Counted from the first letter of the stretch, positions 45,574 to 57,476 are shown. The stretch: 64,000 nt of DNA from Bettongia penicillata ogilbyi (GCA_023548195.1 JAJHZJ010000061.1:3430297-3494296), one strand, 5' to 3'. Made by a program: numbers and translations. The notes: a model not told the origin generated them from the letters alone.

Positions 45574-45579
45574 CATGTA
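45574..45579. repeat. Target-site duplication CATGTA, right
   Basis: Directly follows the LTR CA end. Confidence 0.75.
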
Positions 45580-46254
45580 ACTCTTTGATGATATATTTCA
45601 TATCACTTCTTGAATACAACTCATCACTTATTGGTCATAGGATCCAACCTATGTATGCCTATTATATATATTTACATTGACTTTTGGGTGATCTACAATT
45701 TTGGTTCTTTGGATATTGTAATGTTCTATGGTTTCCAGTCATATGATGTTATCAGACAAAAAATATTTTTAAATTGACTGCAAAAAAACTTATATTAAGA
45801 AAGAGTTCATATTTCTTTATAACTTTATAGAAAATCATTTATCTCTTTCCAGTAAGATGGAAAGATCAGTACAAAAAACATTTATTTCTAAAGTCAACAT
45901 ACCTTTCTAAGGGAAGACTGACCAATAAAAACCCAGACCTTTGGACATGCATAAATGCACTACCTGGTGTCAACCCATGAAAATGATTCCAGAAATGTTT
46001 TTTGTTTCCAAAAATTCATGATCATGTGTAAATAGAGGCCCCTGTCCTCTACTACAGACCATGTGTAACTATTCTGATTATTTTCTGTTTCTTACCATAT
46101 AAATAAAAACCTTTTAATTACCAAGCCAGAACTGAGTGTGCACATAAAAGTCAACCTCTGTCTTGGTGGCTTTCAAATAAAGCAGAGGATACATTGTTAT
46201 AGGTCTTCAGGTGGAGAGGGGGCTTGGTTCCTATCTCACCCACTTTCCATGAAG
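45580..46254. other. No gene seen
   Basis: AT-rich; unassigned. Confidence 0.4.
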
Positions 46255-46495
46255 AAGAAAGGAAGGAAACGAGCATTTAAGCTTTAAATACTGTGCTAAT
46301 AGCTTTGTAAATATCATCTTTTTTGATTCCCATAATAAACCCTAGGAGTGTTATTTATTATCGTCATTAATAGTTGAGGAAACTGAGCCTGAGAGAGGCT
46401 AAGTGACTTGTCATAATCTAGTAAGTATCTGAAGCTGAATTTGAACTCAGGGCTTCATGATTCCAAGCCCACGGCATCATCTGGATGCCTCTAGG
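46255..46495 (-). repeat. MIR-type SINE
   Basis: 'aacgagcatttaagctttaa', 'taatagttgaggaaactgag', 'gaatttgaactcagggcttc' and 'catctggatgcctct' in antisense. Confidence 0.8.
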
Positions 46496-47885
46496 TATGA
46501 AGATGCTGCTTTTGTTCTGTCTCTGTCGTGTTTCATTTGTTCTTGCTCTTAGGTCAATAAATATAAGAAACAAAACTGATAAGACTGGGTGAGCTTTGAA
46601 ATGTCAGAAGAATCACTAGAGATCCAGAAACTTGACTCAATAGAAGTTTTTTAACACTAATAGAGCCTGGCAAGGACTCATTGTGAAGAGAGACCTGCTT
46701 GACCCAGTCCAGCAGTGAATCAGCTAGTGAGTCAAATAGCTGCTGGGACACTGCTGTAAGGAAGAGAACAGCTTGGTGGGAGGAAGGTATTTACCTACCA
46801 TTTTAAGTTTGAATCTAGTCTCCCCAAGGACCAAGGGGAGAGTGGTCCCTGACTTGAGGAAAGGTTTTTTCTTTAATTATCATTATATATTCCCAGTTAA
46901 TTTAATTTTGTAAAAGCCAACTGATAATCATTGGTTAATTGATATTGAAGGAAGATCAATGAGCAAATTGACTTTAGGATTCTAATCACTGGTAAGATGA
47001 TAATGAAGAGATAAAGTTGATTGATATTAGGAGGAATATACCAGATAGGGATTTACACATGATTAAGATATCCCCACACACTCATGATTACCCCCCAGAA
47101 CTCTGAGAGGAGCAATAGTTTTGTTCTGGGGACCCAAAATCCCAGTGGAGTTGGGGTTAGGAGAATGATTCCAAAGTTATGTATGCTATATCTTCATGAA
47201 GAAAAGGGGAAGTTGTAGCTGATTGAAGTAAGCTGGCAATTCTTGTAAGAGAACATTACCTGACTGGAGTGATATTATGATACAACAATTAGCACTTCTT
47301 GGCAAGGATTCTGGTTGGTATTAAGCAGAGGAAGATGGTAGGGGGGGTAAGTAACATTCAGATTCTTTACTCAAAACATTTCTCCTTGCCCAACCAAATT
47401 CCATGATATCTTTCTATCTTTTGAATTTAGGAATAAGGAAATCTTGAACTGGATTCTAAGAAAAGGTAGAGCATAAGCCAGATAAAATCAAGACTTCTGG
47501 CCAAAACGAAGCAAACAAACCACAACAAAAACAAAACCCACTAAAACCTTACTTTCACTGGCTCCTTCATTTCAAGAAGTTTAAATGGTTCTAATCCAAA
47601 GAAACCAAGGACTTCAGAATCAGAACAGTTTAAAGAAAGCAAAAAGATGTTTCTTCAAGAACTTGATCTGCTTCTAACTTGGAAGGAAAAATCTAAAACT
47701 TTTTAAAAGAATAAGAAACTTGGTGATAAACACTGAATTGTTTTCTTTCTCATGAGAGGGTCTGACTTCCTGCAATTCCTAGTTTAAGATTCTGGAAAAT
47801 TTTCTAATCAGGTTTGGTAGTCAGTTGGTCCTCACAATTCATGATGTTTCTTTTCAGTAAAGGTTTGGATTAAGATGTCCACTTA
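46496..47885. other. No gene seen
   Basis: 1.4 kb with no family I recognise and no coding frame longer than 65 codons. Confidence 0.45.
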
Positions 47886-48262
47886 TGGCAGCAAGCACCT
47901 TGACACATCCAGGACGGCCTGAAAGCACAGGTTCTTAGATCTGCTTTTCTAAAAGGAAAGCAATTTTTGAGGGGTCAATAATCTTCTTTAATCATATATT
48001 CCAGCAGAGAAAATACAAGCAGAGAAATAAAAACCAACAGACAGGGCTTCTAACTGTCTGACCACAAGAAATACATACATCACAGATTAGTTGGATCTGT
48101 CTTTGACAGTTAGTTATCAGAGACAGAAGCACCAACATCTGGGTTTTCAAAGCTAAGAGGCTCCTTAGCAGCTATTCAGAGTCTCCTCTGGCACATGGAC
48201 CTTCTTACAAAGAGTAGACCCCCAAAGCAAAACCTCACCTCAAAATATATATACACATATAC

Positions 48263-48321
<59 letters not shown>

Positions 48322-48339
48322 ATCTATCTGCCTAGCTAC

Positions 48340-48399
<60 letters not shown>

Positions 48400-48574
48400 A
48401 TTTACAGTTTTCAGAGCAGTAGGACAGCAAGACCCTTGTGACCCAGTGCCACATTAATTAACAAAAGGTGTGGACCTTCCTACAAAACAATCTTCCCCAA
48501 ATCAAACTTCCCTTAGTGGACTTCACTTGAGGCCTATTAATGTGCAGGGGAAGATGTCTGACTCACATTATACA
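47886..48574 (-). mobile_element. LTR-like repeat of unnamed family, copy 2
   Basis: It aligns with 20308-20867 along its whole length: 'gcagcaagcaccttgacaca', 'aatcttctttaatcatatat', 'ccaaagcaaaacctcacctc' and 'cttttcagagcaggagg'-like blocks. On the minus strand it begins TGTATAATGTGAG and ends GCTGCCA. The copy is about 130 bp longer because ATCT and TC arrays have grown at 48262-48397, where copy 1 has only a short 'tatatatacac'. Confidence 0.65.
48262..48397. repeat. (ATCT)n plus (TC)n compound microsatellite
   Basis: About 15 ATCT units, a degenerate spacer with 'gcctagctacc', then about 28 TC units. It lies within the LTR-like repeat. Confidence 0.95.
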
Positions 48575-48721
48575 TATGATCTCCCAGCCTGGTAGCCTCT
48601 ATCTCAGCATCCTACTTGGAAACACTAATCCATTCCTATTTCCATATAGTTCTGTAATAGAAAACTATATCAGAAATAAGTTGAGCTTTTAAATTTTGAA
48701 TAAATAGCAAGAAAGGAGTTT

Positions 48722-48835
48722 AGGACTTTTTTTGTTCTTAGAACAAGAGAAGAAATTGAAGTGAGGTAGAAAGGAATATAGGATTTTTTTGTTCTTAGAA
48801 CAAGAGAAGAAATTGAAGTGATGTAGAAAAGGAAA
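48722..48835 (+). repeat. 57-bp tandem duplication
   Basis: Two units of about 57 bp, both with T(7)GTTCTTAGAACAAGAG and then AAATTGAAGTGA. They differ by a G/T change and a few indels. Each contains the palindrome TTCTTAGAA. Confidence 0.85.
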
Positions 48836-50544
48836 GTCTTGATATGACTTTCTTCTCCTCTAGGATCTGTTATTAAAAATAGAAAATTAGATGCTAATAT
48901 ACTGACCTTAACTATTGGGCTCAGAGAAGTTGAAATTCAAGGATTAGGAAGAAGAAGACATTGTTTGAAAATGATACTGAATTATTTTGGGTTAAATTCA
49001 TTAAAAGAAATATAAAGTCTTAAAAATATTCTATTAACCAAAATAAATGAGCTTTAAAATAAATTACATAAATCAGAATTTTTAGTAATACATCTCTAAC
49101 AATCTATTCCATTCAATCACTACTTAAAGAAGTTCATGGAATCTTGGTGAGTATTGGGACTAATCATGTCCTTGTTAATTTCAAATCTGATCATGGATAA
49201 TTTAACAAAATTGTTTCATCATAAAAAAATTAGTCAACTTTCTCAATCTGATGATTAGCTATGATTCATATAATTAAGATACTGATAGTAGTAGAAATAT
49301 TTTTCTTTCAGATTGGTGTACTAATCCAGATTTACTAAATTGCTTGCTCACAGATACGCATGTACACTTATATGTACACATATATATGTGTATGTGTAAA
49401 TACACACATACATATTATGCATGCACACATATGTATATACATATGTATACCATTTCTACAAATATATAATTTTATTAGTATTAGATAAAAACCTAAAACA
49501 CTAGCAGGAACTATGCAACTAACAAGAGAAGCTGGATTGTAGAAAACAATTACTCTATCATCTTACCAAACACATGATATGTCATGTCATGCATGATGTG
49601 TGAACTTACAACACATGAATTTAGGTGGCAAGATGCTTAGCATTCATTATCTTTATTTTAGTTACTAAAATTGAATAACTAAATGAATGGTTTCCAAATC
49701 CTTTATTATCTTTGTAACCTTCCCTTAGGCATACTCCAATTTGCTAATTTTTCCTTTAAATATATATTTGTGCACATGTATATTATTTTTTCAGGTAAGG
49801 AACAATGGGAAATTTAGCAGTGACCTGAAAGGTCTATATTATGTTTGTCTTTTTGTGAACAGTGATCACCAATTATGAGTGATATAAATGTAGACTGATC
49901 TTCACGGCAGAAGGAAAAGCAAAATAATTTGAAGAATATCTCTTTGTGTCTGAACTTATGTGTTCCTAGATGGGATTAAAAGGAAAATTCAAAAAGGAAG
50001 TCAGAAAAAAATATTCTGAAATAGAGAAGGGGTATGTGTCTGTCAGATTCAGTATCCAGGGACTGGTGAATAGAAAATGTGACAGAAGTAAAGTGGAATA
50101 AAGAAGAAAAACAAATCCTGGAATTTTTGTAGCCATATGTCATCTGAAAAGCTTTATTCATAGAAAGAAAATCAATCCCTATTGAGGAAGCCATCACATA
50201 CCATGATCCACGGAATAAGGAAGCTTTACAGGTACCAACCAGACAGGGTTTCTAGTACTATTGTCAACCACAGAAAGATATTGCTAATGGTATTTGGTGG
50301 TATGCTAGACCCAGCTTGCACCAGTTTCTGAGAGTTGATTGTTTTAAGTTTTCAATTTCAGCATTTATACTTTGGAAATCAGAAAATTTTATAAATTAGG
50401 GCTTGATTTATCGTTTTATTGACTGTCTAGACAATAAAATAATGGAGAATATGTTAATATTTTAAAAAGTGTGTCATGCCCATATCCCCTCCCCTCCAGA
50501 GAGCTGATTGTTAAATATTTACCACCATATCACAGCTGATAATA
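48836..50544. other. No gene seen; degenerate CA/TA array at 49340-49450
   Basis: AT-rich. The array alternates 'acatatatatgtgtatgtg' and 'catacatattatgcatgc'. No frame or repeat family is otherwise supported. Confidence 0.45.
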
Positions 50545-51594
50545 CATCTATATATCTCACTGCCATTTTTGCAAACTTACTGCCAAAATTCTGGAAAGAA
50601 TCATTTCCTACTGACTTCTCAGTCCTATAACTTTGACTTCTATCTCACCACTCAAATGAAACCTCATTTTGCAAGGTTACTAGTAATCTTTTAACTCTTG
50701 AGTCTGATGATCTTTTTTCAGTCCTCATGCTTTTTGAAATCCTTGAAGCTATGGATACTGTTGCCCATTTGATTTTCCTGGATACTGTCTCCTAGATTCT
50801 CTTACTTATTTGACTGCTTCTCATTCTTCTTTTCTGGGTCATCTTCCATGCCCACCCCCGATGTCTGGGTGGGTGAGTAGGTCTGCAAGCTTCTTTCTTG
50901 GCCTCTTCTCTTACTTTGTATCTCTGTTTTGATGACCTTATCTGGTCCCAAAAGTTCAAGTGTCCTCTCTGTGCAGGTGACCCCAATTGTAAATATTCAT
51001 CCATAAGTTCTCTCTTGAGTTCCAATCCCACATCATCAACTACCTGCTAGGTATTTATGCCTGGATGTCTTATAGATATTTCAAAATGAGTATGAATGAA
51101 ACGGAATCATCATAGTCCTTTCTAAATTTACTCTTCCTTCAAACTTCCCTACTTATGTTGAGGGCAACAGAATCTTTCTAACTTTAGAGACTGATAATCT
51201 TTCCCTCTTTCTCCTCTTCCTTCCCTCTATACACCACATTCAGTCATTCATCAAGTTTGGTTTCTTCTGTTTTCACAAGAGTTCTGACAACCACTCTCTT
51301 TTTATTATGCATGTGACTACCACCCTAATTCAGGACTTCATGACCTCCAGCCTAGACTTTTGCTTTAGTCTCTTCATTGGTTTTTCTGATTCTTGTCTGT
51401 CCCCTCTCCAATATCAAAATCATGTTCATGTCTGATTTTGTCATTTTCTGCTGAAAGGCCTTCATTGTCTCCCCATCTATTTCAGAAAAAAAAATACCAA
51501 CTCCTAACTTTGGAATTTAAGTTCTTCTACAATTTGGTTCCTGCTTACCATCCCAGCTCTCTTTCTTCCAGAATATAGGGGTATAAAAAACCCT
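50545..51594 (+). mobile_element. L2 LINE ORF2 remnant, sense
   Basis: Continuous decayed homology to the L2 reverse transcriptase: 'gcaaggttactagtaatctt', 'ctatggatactgttgcccat' (coding AFDTVDH-like text), 'gtccctctgtgcaggtgac'-like YADD region near 50970, 'actccttaagtctc.. tcccacatcatcaactacct' near 51025-51045, and 'cccatctatttcagaaaa' near 51470. The same element in antisense occupies 19690-21425. An SINE interrupts it at 51595; it resumes at 51806. Confidence 0.8.
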
Positions 51595-51805
51595 TTTCAT
51601 ACCACATTGCATGTGGGGCCATCTCCAGTTGTCCTGATCTATCTTGTCACTGGACCCAGATGTCTCCAGAGGAGAAAGTGAGATTGGTGACTTTGCATAG
51701 TTCCTCCCTCTCTTAGATCTAGCTCACTTGCTAGTCATGGCATCACCTTCCTGAAGTTATGGGCCCTTTTGAGCATGAAGGACAAACGAACAACAATCCA
51801 TACGA
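51595..51805 (+). repeat. Unnamed marsupial SINE-like repeat, copy 2
   Basis: 'gcatgtggggccatctccag', 'cttgtcactggacccagatg', 'ctagtcatggcatcaccttc' and 'atgaaggacaaacgaacaac' parallel copy 1 (1495-1710). It sits cleanly inside an L2 remnant, which shows that it is a mobile unit. Confidence 0.65.
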
Positions 51806-52110
51806 CATTCTAGACATATTCTACTACTAGCCAAAGTCTTAATTATGTTCTCCATCTTCAGATTCAATTTTTCACAGTAAAACTCTCCCATACCTCGAAG
51901 GTCATTCTTTCTCATCTCTGTCTCTCAGATTCCTTACCTTCCTTCAAGAGTCAGATCAGATAAAGTTTTCTTTCTTTCAGATAAACTTTTCTTGACCACT
52001 CCCCGCCTCCAACCAATGCTGTTGATCTTACTCTCTGCAATTCACTTCATATTGTGCTTATTTTTGCACATGTTACTACTAACCTCTGCCCCATCCTCAA
52101 AGGACCCACT
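51806..52110 (+). mobile_element. L2 LINE ORF2 C-terminus, continuation
   Basis: 'ccttaccttccttcaagagt' and 'ttcagataaacttttcttga' followed by 'ctctgcaattcacttcatat' continue the L2 from 51594. Confidence 0.7.
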
Positions 52111-52856
52111 CTAATGCCTCATTACAGTGTGAAGATGACCTTGAATTAATGAAAGGTATTCCAACAGAGATTAAGATGTTGTGGATTATACCATTTTGTA
52201 AAGGTTTAGATTACAAAGTTGTAGTGGACTGCGTCTGCTTTTTGATCCTCAGTCTTGCTAATTTCAGAGAGGTTTATCACTAACAGTGTGACTACTTGTC
52301 AATGAATTATTTTGGTATGGCAACCCATGAAACAAAGAAAAAAAAGAAGATGGCTCTCAGTCATGCTTCTGCTGCGATGATGGAAAAGTGACCAAGAAGA
52401 TGAAAGGAGTGCTAAGAGTCATGCCATTTTTTTATTTATGAACACTAACCTAGCTATTGGGGATGATATAAATTAATCCAAATAATAGTATAGGGACTTA
52501 ATTGTTTAAGTTTTGACATTCTTGTATGCAAAACCAGAAGACAGGAATTTATAGGTAAACAGAAGGATGGCTTGCTGGTTGCCTTGGAGAGCAAATATTT
52601 TATGTCCAAAGGCAACAAGAAATATCATTTCATGGTACATTGGTCATCTCATATTGAAGTGCTCATGAAAAGAATTTCCAAAAAGACAAACACTTAAATG
52701 ATTACCATTTATTTGCTAAGAGCTTTTTTGGAGGAGGGAGAAATAGAGAACTTTTATAAAGAACCTAGTAAGACCCTCTAAATTAAATGAAATAAGATAT
52801 TCAATAATGTCAATGCAAACATAGAATAGGTGAGCACAGAGAAGGAAACAGGGGTT
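52111..52856. other. No gene seen
   Basis: A short Lys-rich stretch near 52320-52380 ('catgaaacaaagaaaaaaaa') is the only texture. No repeat is assigned. Confidence 0.4.
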
Positions 52857-53075
52857 TGTATAGTGTCTATTATATGCAAAGCACTGTGCTAAATGCCTTT
52901 TATTAATAATTTTTTTGGTCCTCACCACAATCTTGTGAGGTAGGTGCTATTATCCCCATTTTATAGTTGAGGAGACTGAGGCAAACAGTAGTTGAGTGAT
53001 TTGCTCAGGGTCACACATCTAGTATCTGAACTGGATTTGAATTCATGTATTCCTGACTCTAAGCCAATACTCGAT
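52857..53075 (-). repeat. MIR-type SINE
   Basis: Antisense near full length: 'atatgcaaagcactgtgcta', 'cctcaccacaatcttgtgag', 'cattttatagttgaggagac' and 'gctcagggtcacacatctag'. Confidence 0.85.
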
Positions 53076-53333
53076 CCAGAGGGAAAAAAATTGTTGAAAC
53101 TTGCCCAGTAATAATGAATATAAGAAGCCAAAAATTTGTAAACTATATAGAAACCATGTGTATATATCTCATAAACACATTTTTTTACAAAATCAGAAAG
53201 TACTGAGCATGGCAAGCACCAAATACCATTACCAAATTGAATCTGACTACATTTTAATAAGCTAGAAGTCAGACTGACATTTTAGCATATAAAAATTGAC
53301 AAAAAGCTAGGAAAAACAAATGAAAATAAGAAT

Positions 53334-53388
53334 ACATATATGTATATATATGAATAATACATATATATGTATGTGTATATATGTACAT

Positions 53389-53442
<54 letters not shown>

Positions 53443-53443
53443 A
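53334..53443. repeat. (CA)n(TA)n compound microsatellite
   Basis: A degenerate TA/TG lead, (CA)n at 53387-53406, (TA)n at 53407-53430, then 'gtatgtatgtatat'. Confidence 0.9.
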
Positions 53444-53794
53444 TCAATTAAAACAATTCCAACCTGACCTGTTGACTATAACAATGTGATGAGATGAAAC
53501 TAGAATTGTGATTTCATTGGTAGAGGGAATTTTCACTGAAGGAATTCTTTATGCAGATGCAGATGAAATTTATTTTTGAAGATGTGTCTGAGGCACTCAG
53601 CACATTGTCTATGGTGGCACAGATAAGTATGAGTTCTTGAACCTTGTCCTCTTGATTCCAAGTTAGATATCTTTTCCTCTCCTCTGTCTTCCTAGAATTA
53701 AATTGATGTTAGGTTGGTCTTATTTTACTCCCCACTCTCGTCTTTTCTTCTCATGAAATTTGTTGAGTAGCTTCTTTTTCTTCTTCTTTTCTAG

Positions 53795-54066
53795 TGACTG
53801 GAAGCTTTTCCTCCAAACTGAAAAGATGGAGGAAATTCTGTGATCAAGTCAGTCATGGCCCCAGACACATAAGCAAACACTTGAAAGTCTTCTGGGGGGC
53901 TGTGCTAATGTATAGTCTGAACCATCACTTAATTACCAGACAAATATTGCCAGTATTACTTAGCAAAGTGGTTAAGAGGAATTACCACTTGAGGAAGAGC
54001 TTGACCTTTGGCCCATTAATCAATTCTAATGAGGAAGAAGACAAGGGTTATCTCTGGCAAAAATAA
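53795..54066 (+). other. Candidate exon-like ORF after a splice-acceptor-like tract (weak)
   Basis: A pyrimidine run ending TTTTCTAG (53787-53794) precedes an uninterrupted frame of about 89 codons ending at TAA (54064-54066). The translation is basic with a hydrophobic middle (FWGAVLMYSLNHH, then RQILPVLLSKVVKRN) and an acidic end. I do not recognise it. It has no ATG near its start, so it would need an upstream exon. It may equally be a remnant of an unknown repeat or chance. Confidence 0.2.
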
Positions 54067-54334
54067 GACAGGCACTCAGTTCCTCCCACCTCAACAGCTA
54101 AGCATCAGTGCTGTGTACCTGTGTTACTACTACAAAATTTTGGATAAGGGAAAGTTCTCAAAGCAGTCAGTCACTGTGAAGGAAATGTTTTCAAGCAAGA
54201 GAATATAGGAAAAGATGAAAGACTTGGTGTTAGACTGTGCCCTACTGACAAATTCGAAATTGAGGAAGGTCAAATGATACAAATCAACCTGCATAAGAAG
54301 GTAAAGAACCTAAATATTAATTTAATTTGCTCCA

Positions 54335-54563
54335 TTCTCCTCCTATCTCTGTTCCTGACTTTCTGGACTTCAAGACCATTCCTCAATTGCAGTCTCATAC
54401 TGTAACTTATTTCGGCACCTAGCTCACTCTGGAAGATCTCATTGCAAGGCCCTACTTCATTGGTGTTTTTCTTTCTGGAGCCTCCTTTTTGTGGAGGGTT
54501 CTAGGCTATCTTTCCTTTATTCCCTTCCTACCCTGGTTTGTCTTGCAGTTTAATCCTATTACC
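54335..54563 (+). mobile_element. L2 LINE fragment, left of the HAL1 insertion
   Basis: 'aagaccattcctcaattgca', 'gcaccttagctcactctgga'-like text and 'cttgcagtttaatcctatta' resemble the L2 3' region that continues at 57492. Confidence 0.5.
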
Positions 54564-54569
54564 TTTTTT
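54555..54569. repeat. Target-site duplication of HAL1, left
   Basis: CCTATTACCTTTTTT matches CCTATTACTTTTCTT at 57477-57491 (13 of 15). It abuts the poly-T that represents the element's A-tail. Confidence 0.75.
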
Positions 54570-55390
54570 AAAGTTTATTTTATTTAATTTTAGTTTTCAA
54601 CATTCATTTCCACATAATTTTGAGTTCTAAATTTTTCTCCCCATCTCTCCCCTCCCCTCACCCCAAAATGCATTACATTCTGATTGCCCCTTCCACTAAT
54701 GTGCCTTCCTTTCTAACACCCCTCCCTTCCCTTGTCCCCATATTCTTTCTTTTCTTGTAGGGCAAGAAAAAATTTCTATACCCCATTACTTGTATTTCTT
54801 ATATCCCAGTTGTATGTAAAAACAGTTCTCAACATTTGTTCCTAAAACTTTGAATTCCAGTTTCTCTTCCTTCCTTCCTCCCCACCCATCCCCACTGAGA
54901 AGGCAAGCAGTTCAATATAGGCAATATAAGTGTATTTTTGCAAATGACTTACATAATAGTCATGCTATGTAAGACTAACTATATTTCCCTCCATCCTATC
55001 CTGCCCCTCATTTCTTTTATTCTCTTTTGACCTTGTCCCTCCCCAAGAGTGTTTACTTCTAATTGCTCCCTCTTTCTATTTTCCCTCCCTTCCATCAACC
55101 CCACCACCCTGCTTATCCCTTTCTCCCCTACTTTCCTGTAGTGTAAGATAGGTTTTCATACCAAATTGAGTGTGCATGTTATTCCTTTCTTGAGCCAAAT
55201 ATGATGAGAGTAAGCTTCACTTTTTTCCCCTCACCTCCCTCCTTTCCCCCTTCATTGAAAAAGCATTTTCTTGCCTCTTTTATGAGAGATAATTTGCCCC
55301 ATTCCATTTCTCCCTTCTCTTTCCAATATATTCCTCTCTCATCCCTTAATTTTATTTTTTTTAGATATGATCCCTTCCTATTCAGCACAC

Positions 55391-55400
55391 CCTGTGTGTG

Positions 55401-55435
<35 letters not shown>

Positions 55436-55514
55436 CATATATATGTATATATATAATGTATGTACAAATATATATGTATAAATATATATATGCATATATG
55501 TATGTATGTGTATA
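55391..55514. repeat. (CT)n(AT)n compound microsatellite
   Basis: (CT)n at 55401-55416, then a long TA/TATG array. It lies in the 3' region of HAL1. Confidence 0.9.
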
Positions 55515-55699
55515 ATCCCTCCAACTACCAGAATACTGAGAAAAGTTTCAAGAGTTAAAAATATTATCTTTCCATATAGGAATGTAAACAGTTCAACTTT
55601 AGTAAGGCTCTTATATCTCTTTCCTGTTTACTTTTTCATGCTTCTCTTGATTCTTGTGTTTGAAAGTCAAATTTTCTTTTCAGCTCTGGTCTTTCCATC

Positions 55700-56600
55700 A
55701 AGAATTCTTAAAAGTCCTCTATTTCACTGAATGACCATTTTTCCACCTGATGTATTATACTCAGTTTTGCTGGGTAGCTGATTCTTGGTTTTAATCCTAG
55801 TTCCTTTACTTCTGGAATATCATATTCCACACCCTTTGATCCCTTAATGTAGAAGCTGCTAGATCTTGTGTTATCCTGATTGTATTTCCACAATACTCAA
55901 ACCATTTTTTTCCTGCAATATTTTCTCCTTGACCTGGGAACTCTGGAATTGGGCTACAATATTCCTAGGATTTTCTCTTTTAGAATCTCTTTCAGGAGGT
56001 GATATGTGGATTCTTTCAATATTGATTTTGCCCTCTGGCTCTAGAATATCAGGGCAGTTTTCCTTGATAATTTCATGAAAGATGATGTCTAGGTTCTTTT
56101 TTTTTTATCATGGCTTTCAGGTAGTCCCATAATTTTTAAATTGTCTCTCCTGGATCTATTTCCCAGGTGAATTGTTTTTCCAAGGAGATATTTCACATTA
56201 ACTTCCATTTTTTCATTCTTTTGATTTTGTTTTATAATTTCTTGGTTTCTCATAAAGTCATTAGCTTCCATCTGCTCCATTCTAATTTTTAAAGAACTAT
56301 TTTCTTCAGTGAGCTTTTGAACCTCCTTTTCCATTTGGCTAATCCTGCTCTTTAAAGCATTCTTCTTCTCGTTGGCTTTTTGGACCTCTTTTGCCATTTG
56401 AGTTAGTCTATTTTTAGAAGTGTTAATTTCTTCAACATTTTTGAGGGTCTCCTTTAGCAATCTGTTGATTTGGTTTCATGATTTGCTTGCATTGCTCTGA
56501 TTTCTCTTCCCAATTTTTCCTCCACCTCTCTTACTTGATTTTCAAAATTCTTTTGGAGCTCTTCCATGGCCTGAGACCACTGCATATTTACTTTGGGGGT
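55700..56600 (-). pseudogene. HAL1 ORF1 (L1 ORF1p-like), frameshifted
   Basis: On the minus strand the N-terminal coiled coil (56460-56170) shows heptads with repeated 'EKEVQKLTEENSSLK' type text. It is followed by NLKIMGLPES near 56110-56140 (start of the RRM), 'ENCPDI' near 56050, and the C-terminal domain 55893-55708 with 'ELGLKPRISYPAKLSII', carrying the YPAKLS motif of ORF1p. A T-run frameshift at 56095-56107 and others break the frame. Confidence 0.9.
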
Positions 56601-57476
56601 TTTGGAAGCCTTGACTTCCTATGAACTTATACATTGTTCTTCTTCATCCAAAAGGATAGAAGAAAATACCTATTCACCAAGAAAGTAAACTTCTATAGTG
56701 TTATTTTTTTCTCTTTTTTGGGCATATTCACAGCCAGTTGTTTTCCTTTTGAGTCCCTTGTCAATAGGAGGGTTTACTCTGGGGACCTGTAAGTTCTCAG
56801 TTCCTCCAAGGTGGCACAATCAGGGAGAAGAGTTTACTCCTCTCCTGGCTTTCACACTGGTCTGGGAGCAACTGAAAACTTTTCTACCCAGAATCTGTGA
56901 GTAGTAGACTTCCTGTCTACAATCACCTTTAGCTCCACCACCCATGCTAGCGCTTCTCCTCACTTCCTGGCCACCCTGGTACCTCAGATTCATATCAGCT
57001 GCTCAATTCCTCCAGGAGCTTTAGGCTGAATGGATGCTGCTGCCTCCACCACTGCTGCTGTTAATTCTGCCACTGCCTAGGGCCAAGACTAGGGGAGGAC
57101 CCTGCTCCCTTTTCACCAAGTCAGAAAAGCCCTCTCACTGACCTTTGAAGCTGCCTTTAGCCTTTGTGTGTTGAGAGATTTGAGAACCTCTGCTGTTGCT
57201 TGGGGTTCCACCCTCAAGGCCTGTTCTGGTGCTATTCCTCCTGGTTCCATGTGGCCAAGGCCAGGCTGTGCTCTGTTCCATGACCCATGCAGTAGACCTT
57301 TCCTGTCAGCTTTTCAGGTTACCTTGGGCTGGAAATCACTTTCACTCTGTTGTTCTGTGAGTTCTGCTGCTCTAGAATTTGTTGAGAATCATTTTTTACA
57401 GGTATTTTATGGGCTGCGGAGGAAAAGCTAGAGTATGTGCATCTTTCTACTCTGCCATCTTGGCTCCACTGGCCCT

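Larger units (their letters stand above)
54564..57476 (-). mobile_element. Complete HAL1 (ORF1-only half-L1) element
   Basis: Read on the minus strand: a 5' end GGAGCCAAGATGGCAGAG (about 57473-57450), 5' UTR (56640-57473), ORF1 (55700-56600), a 1.1-kb 3' region without ORF2, and an A-rich 3' end at 54564-54590. Both ends are bracketed by a 15-bp target duplication, so the lack of ORF2 is original, not a truncation. That fits HAL1 elements, which borrow L1 machinery in trans. ORF1 is frameshifted. A CT/TA microsatellite has grown in the 3' region (55391-55514). Length about 2.9 kb. Confidence 0.85.

Noticed and set aside
48262..48397. Regular short repeats that might suggest a CRISPR-like array
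   Set aside because: They are perfect ATCT and TC microsatellite units without spacers, in a vertebrate genome.
56089..56460. 123-codon minus-strand coiled-coil ORF as a host gene
   Set aside because: It is ORF1 of a HAL1/L1-type retrotransposon, with RRM and YPAKLS text downstream.
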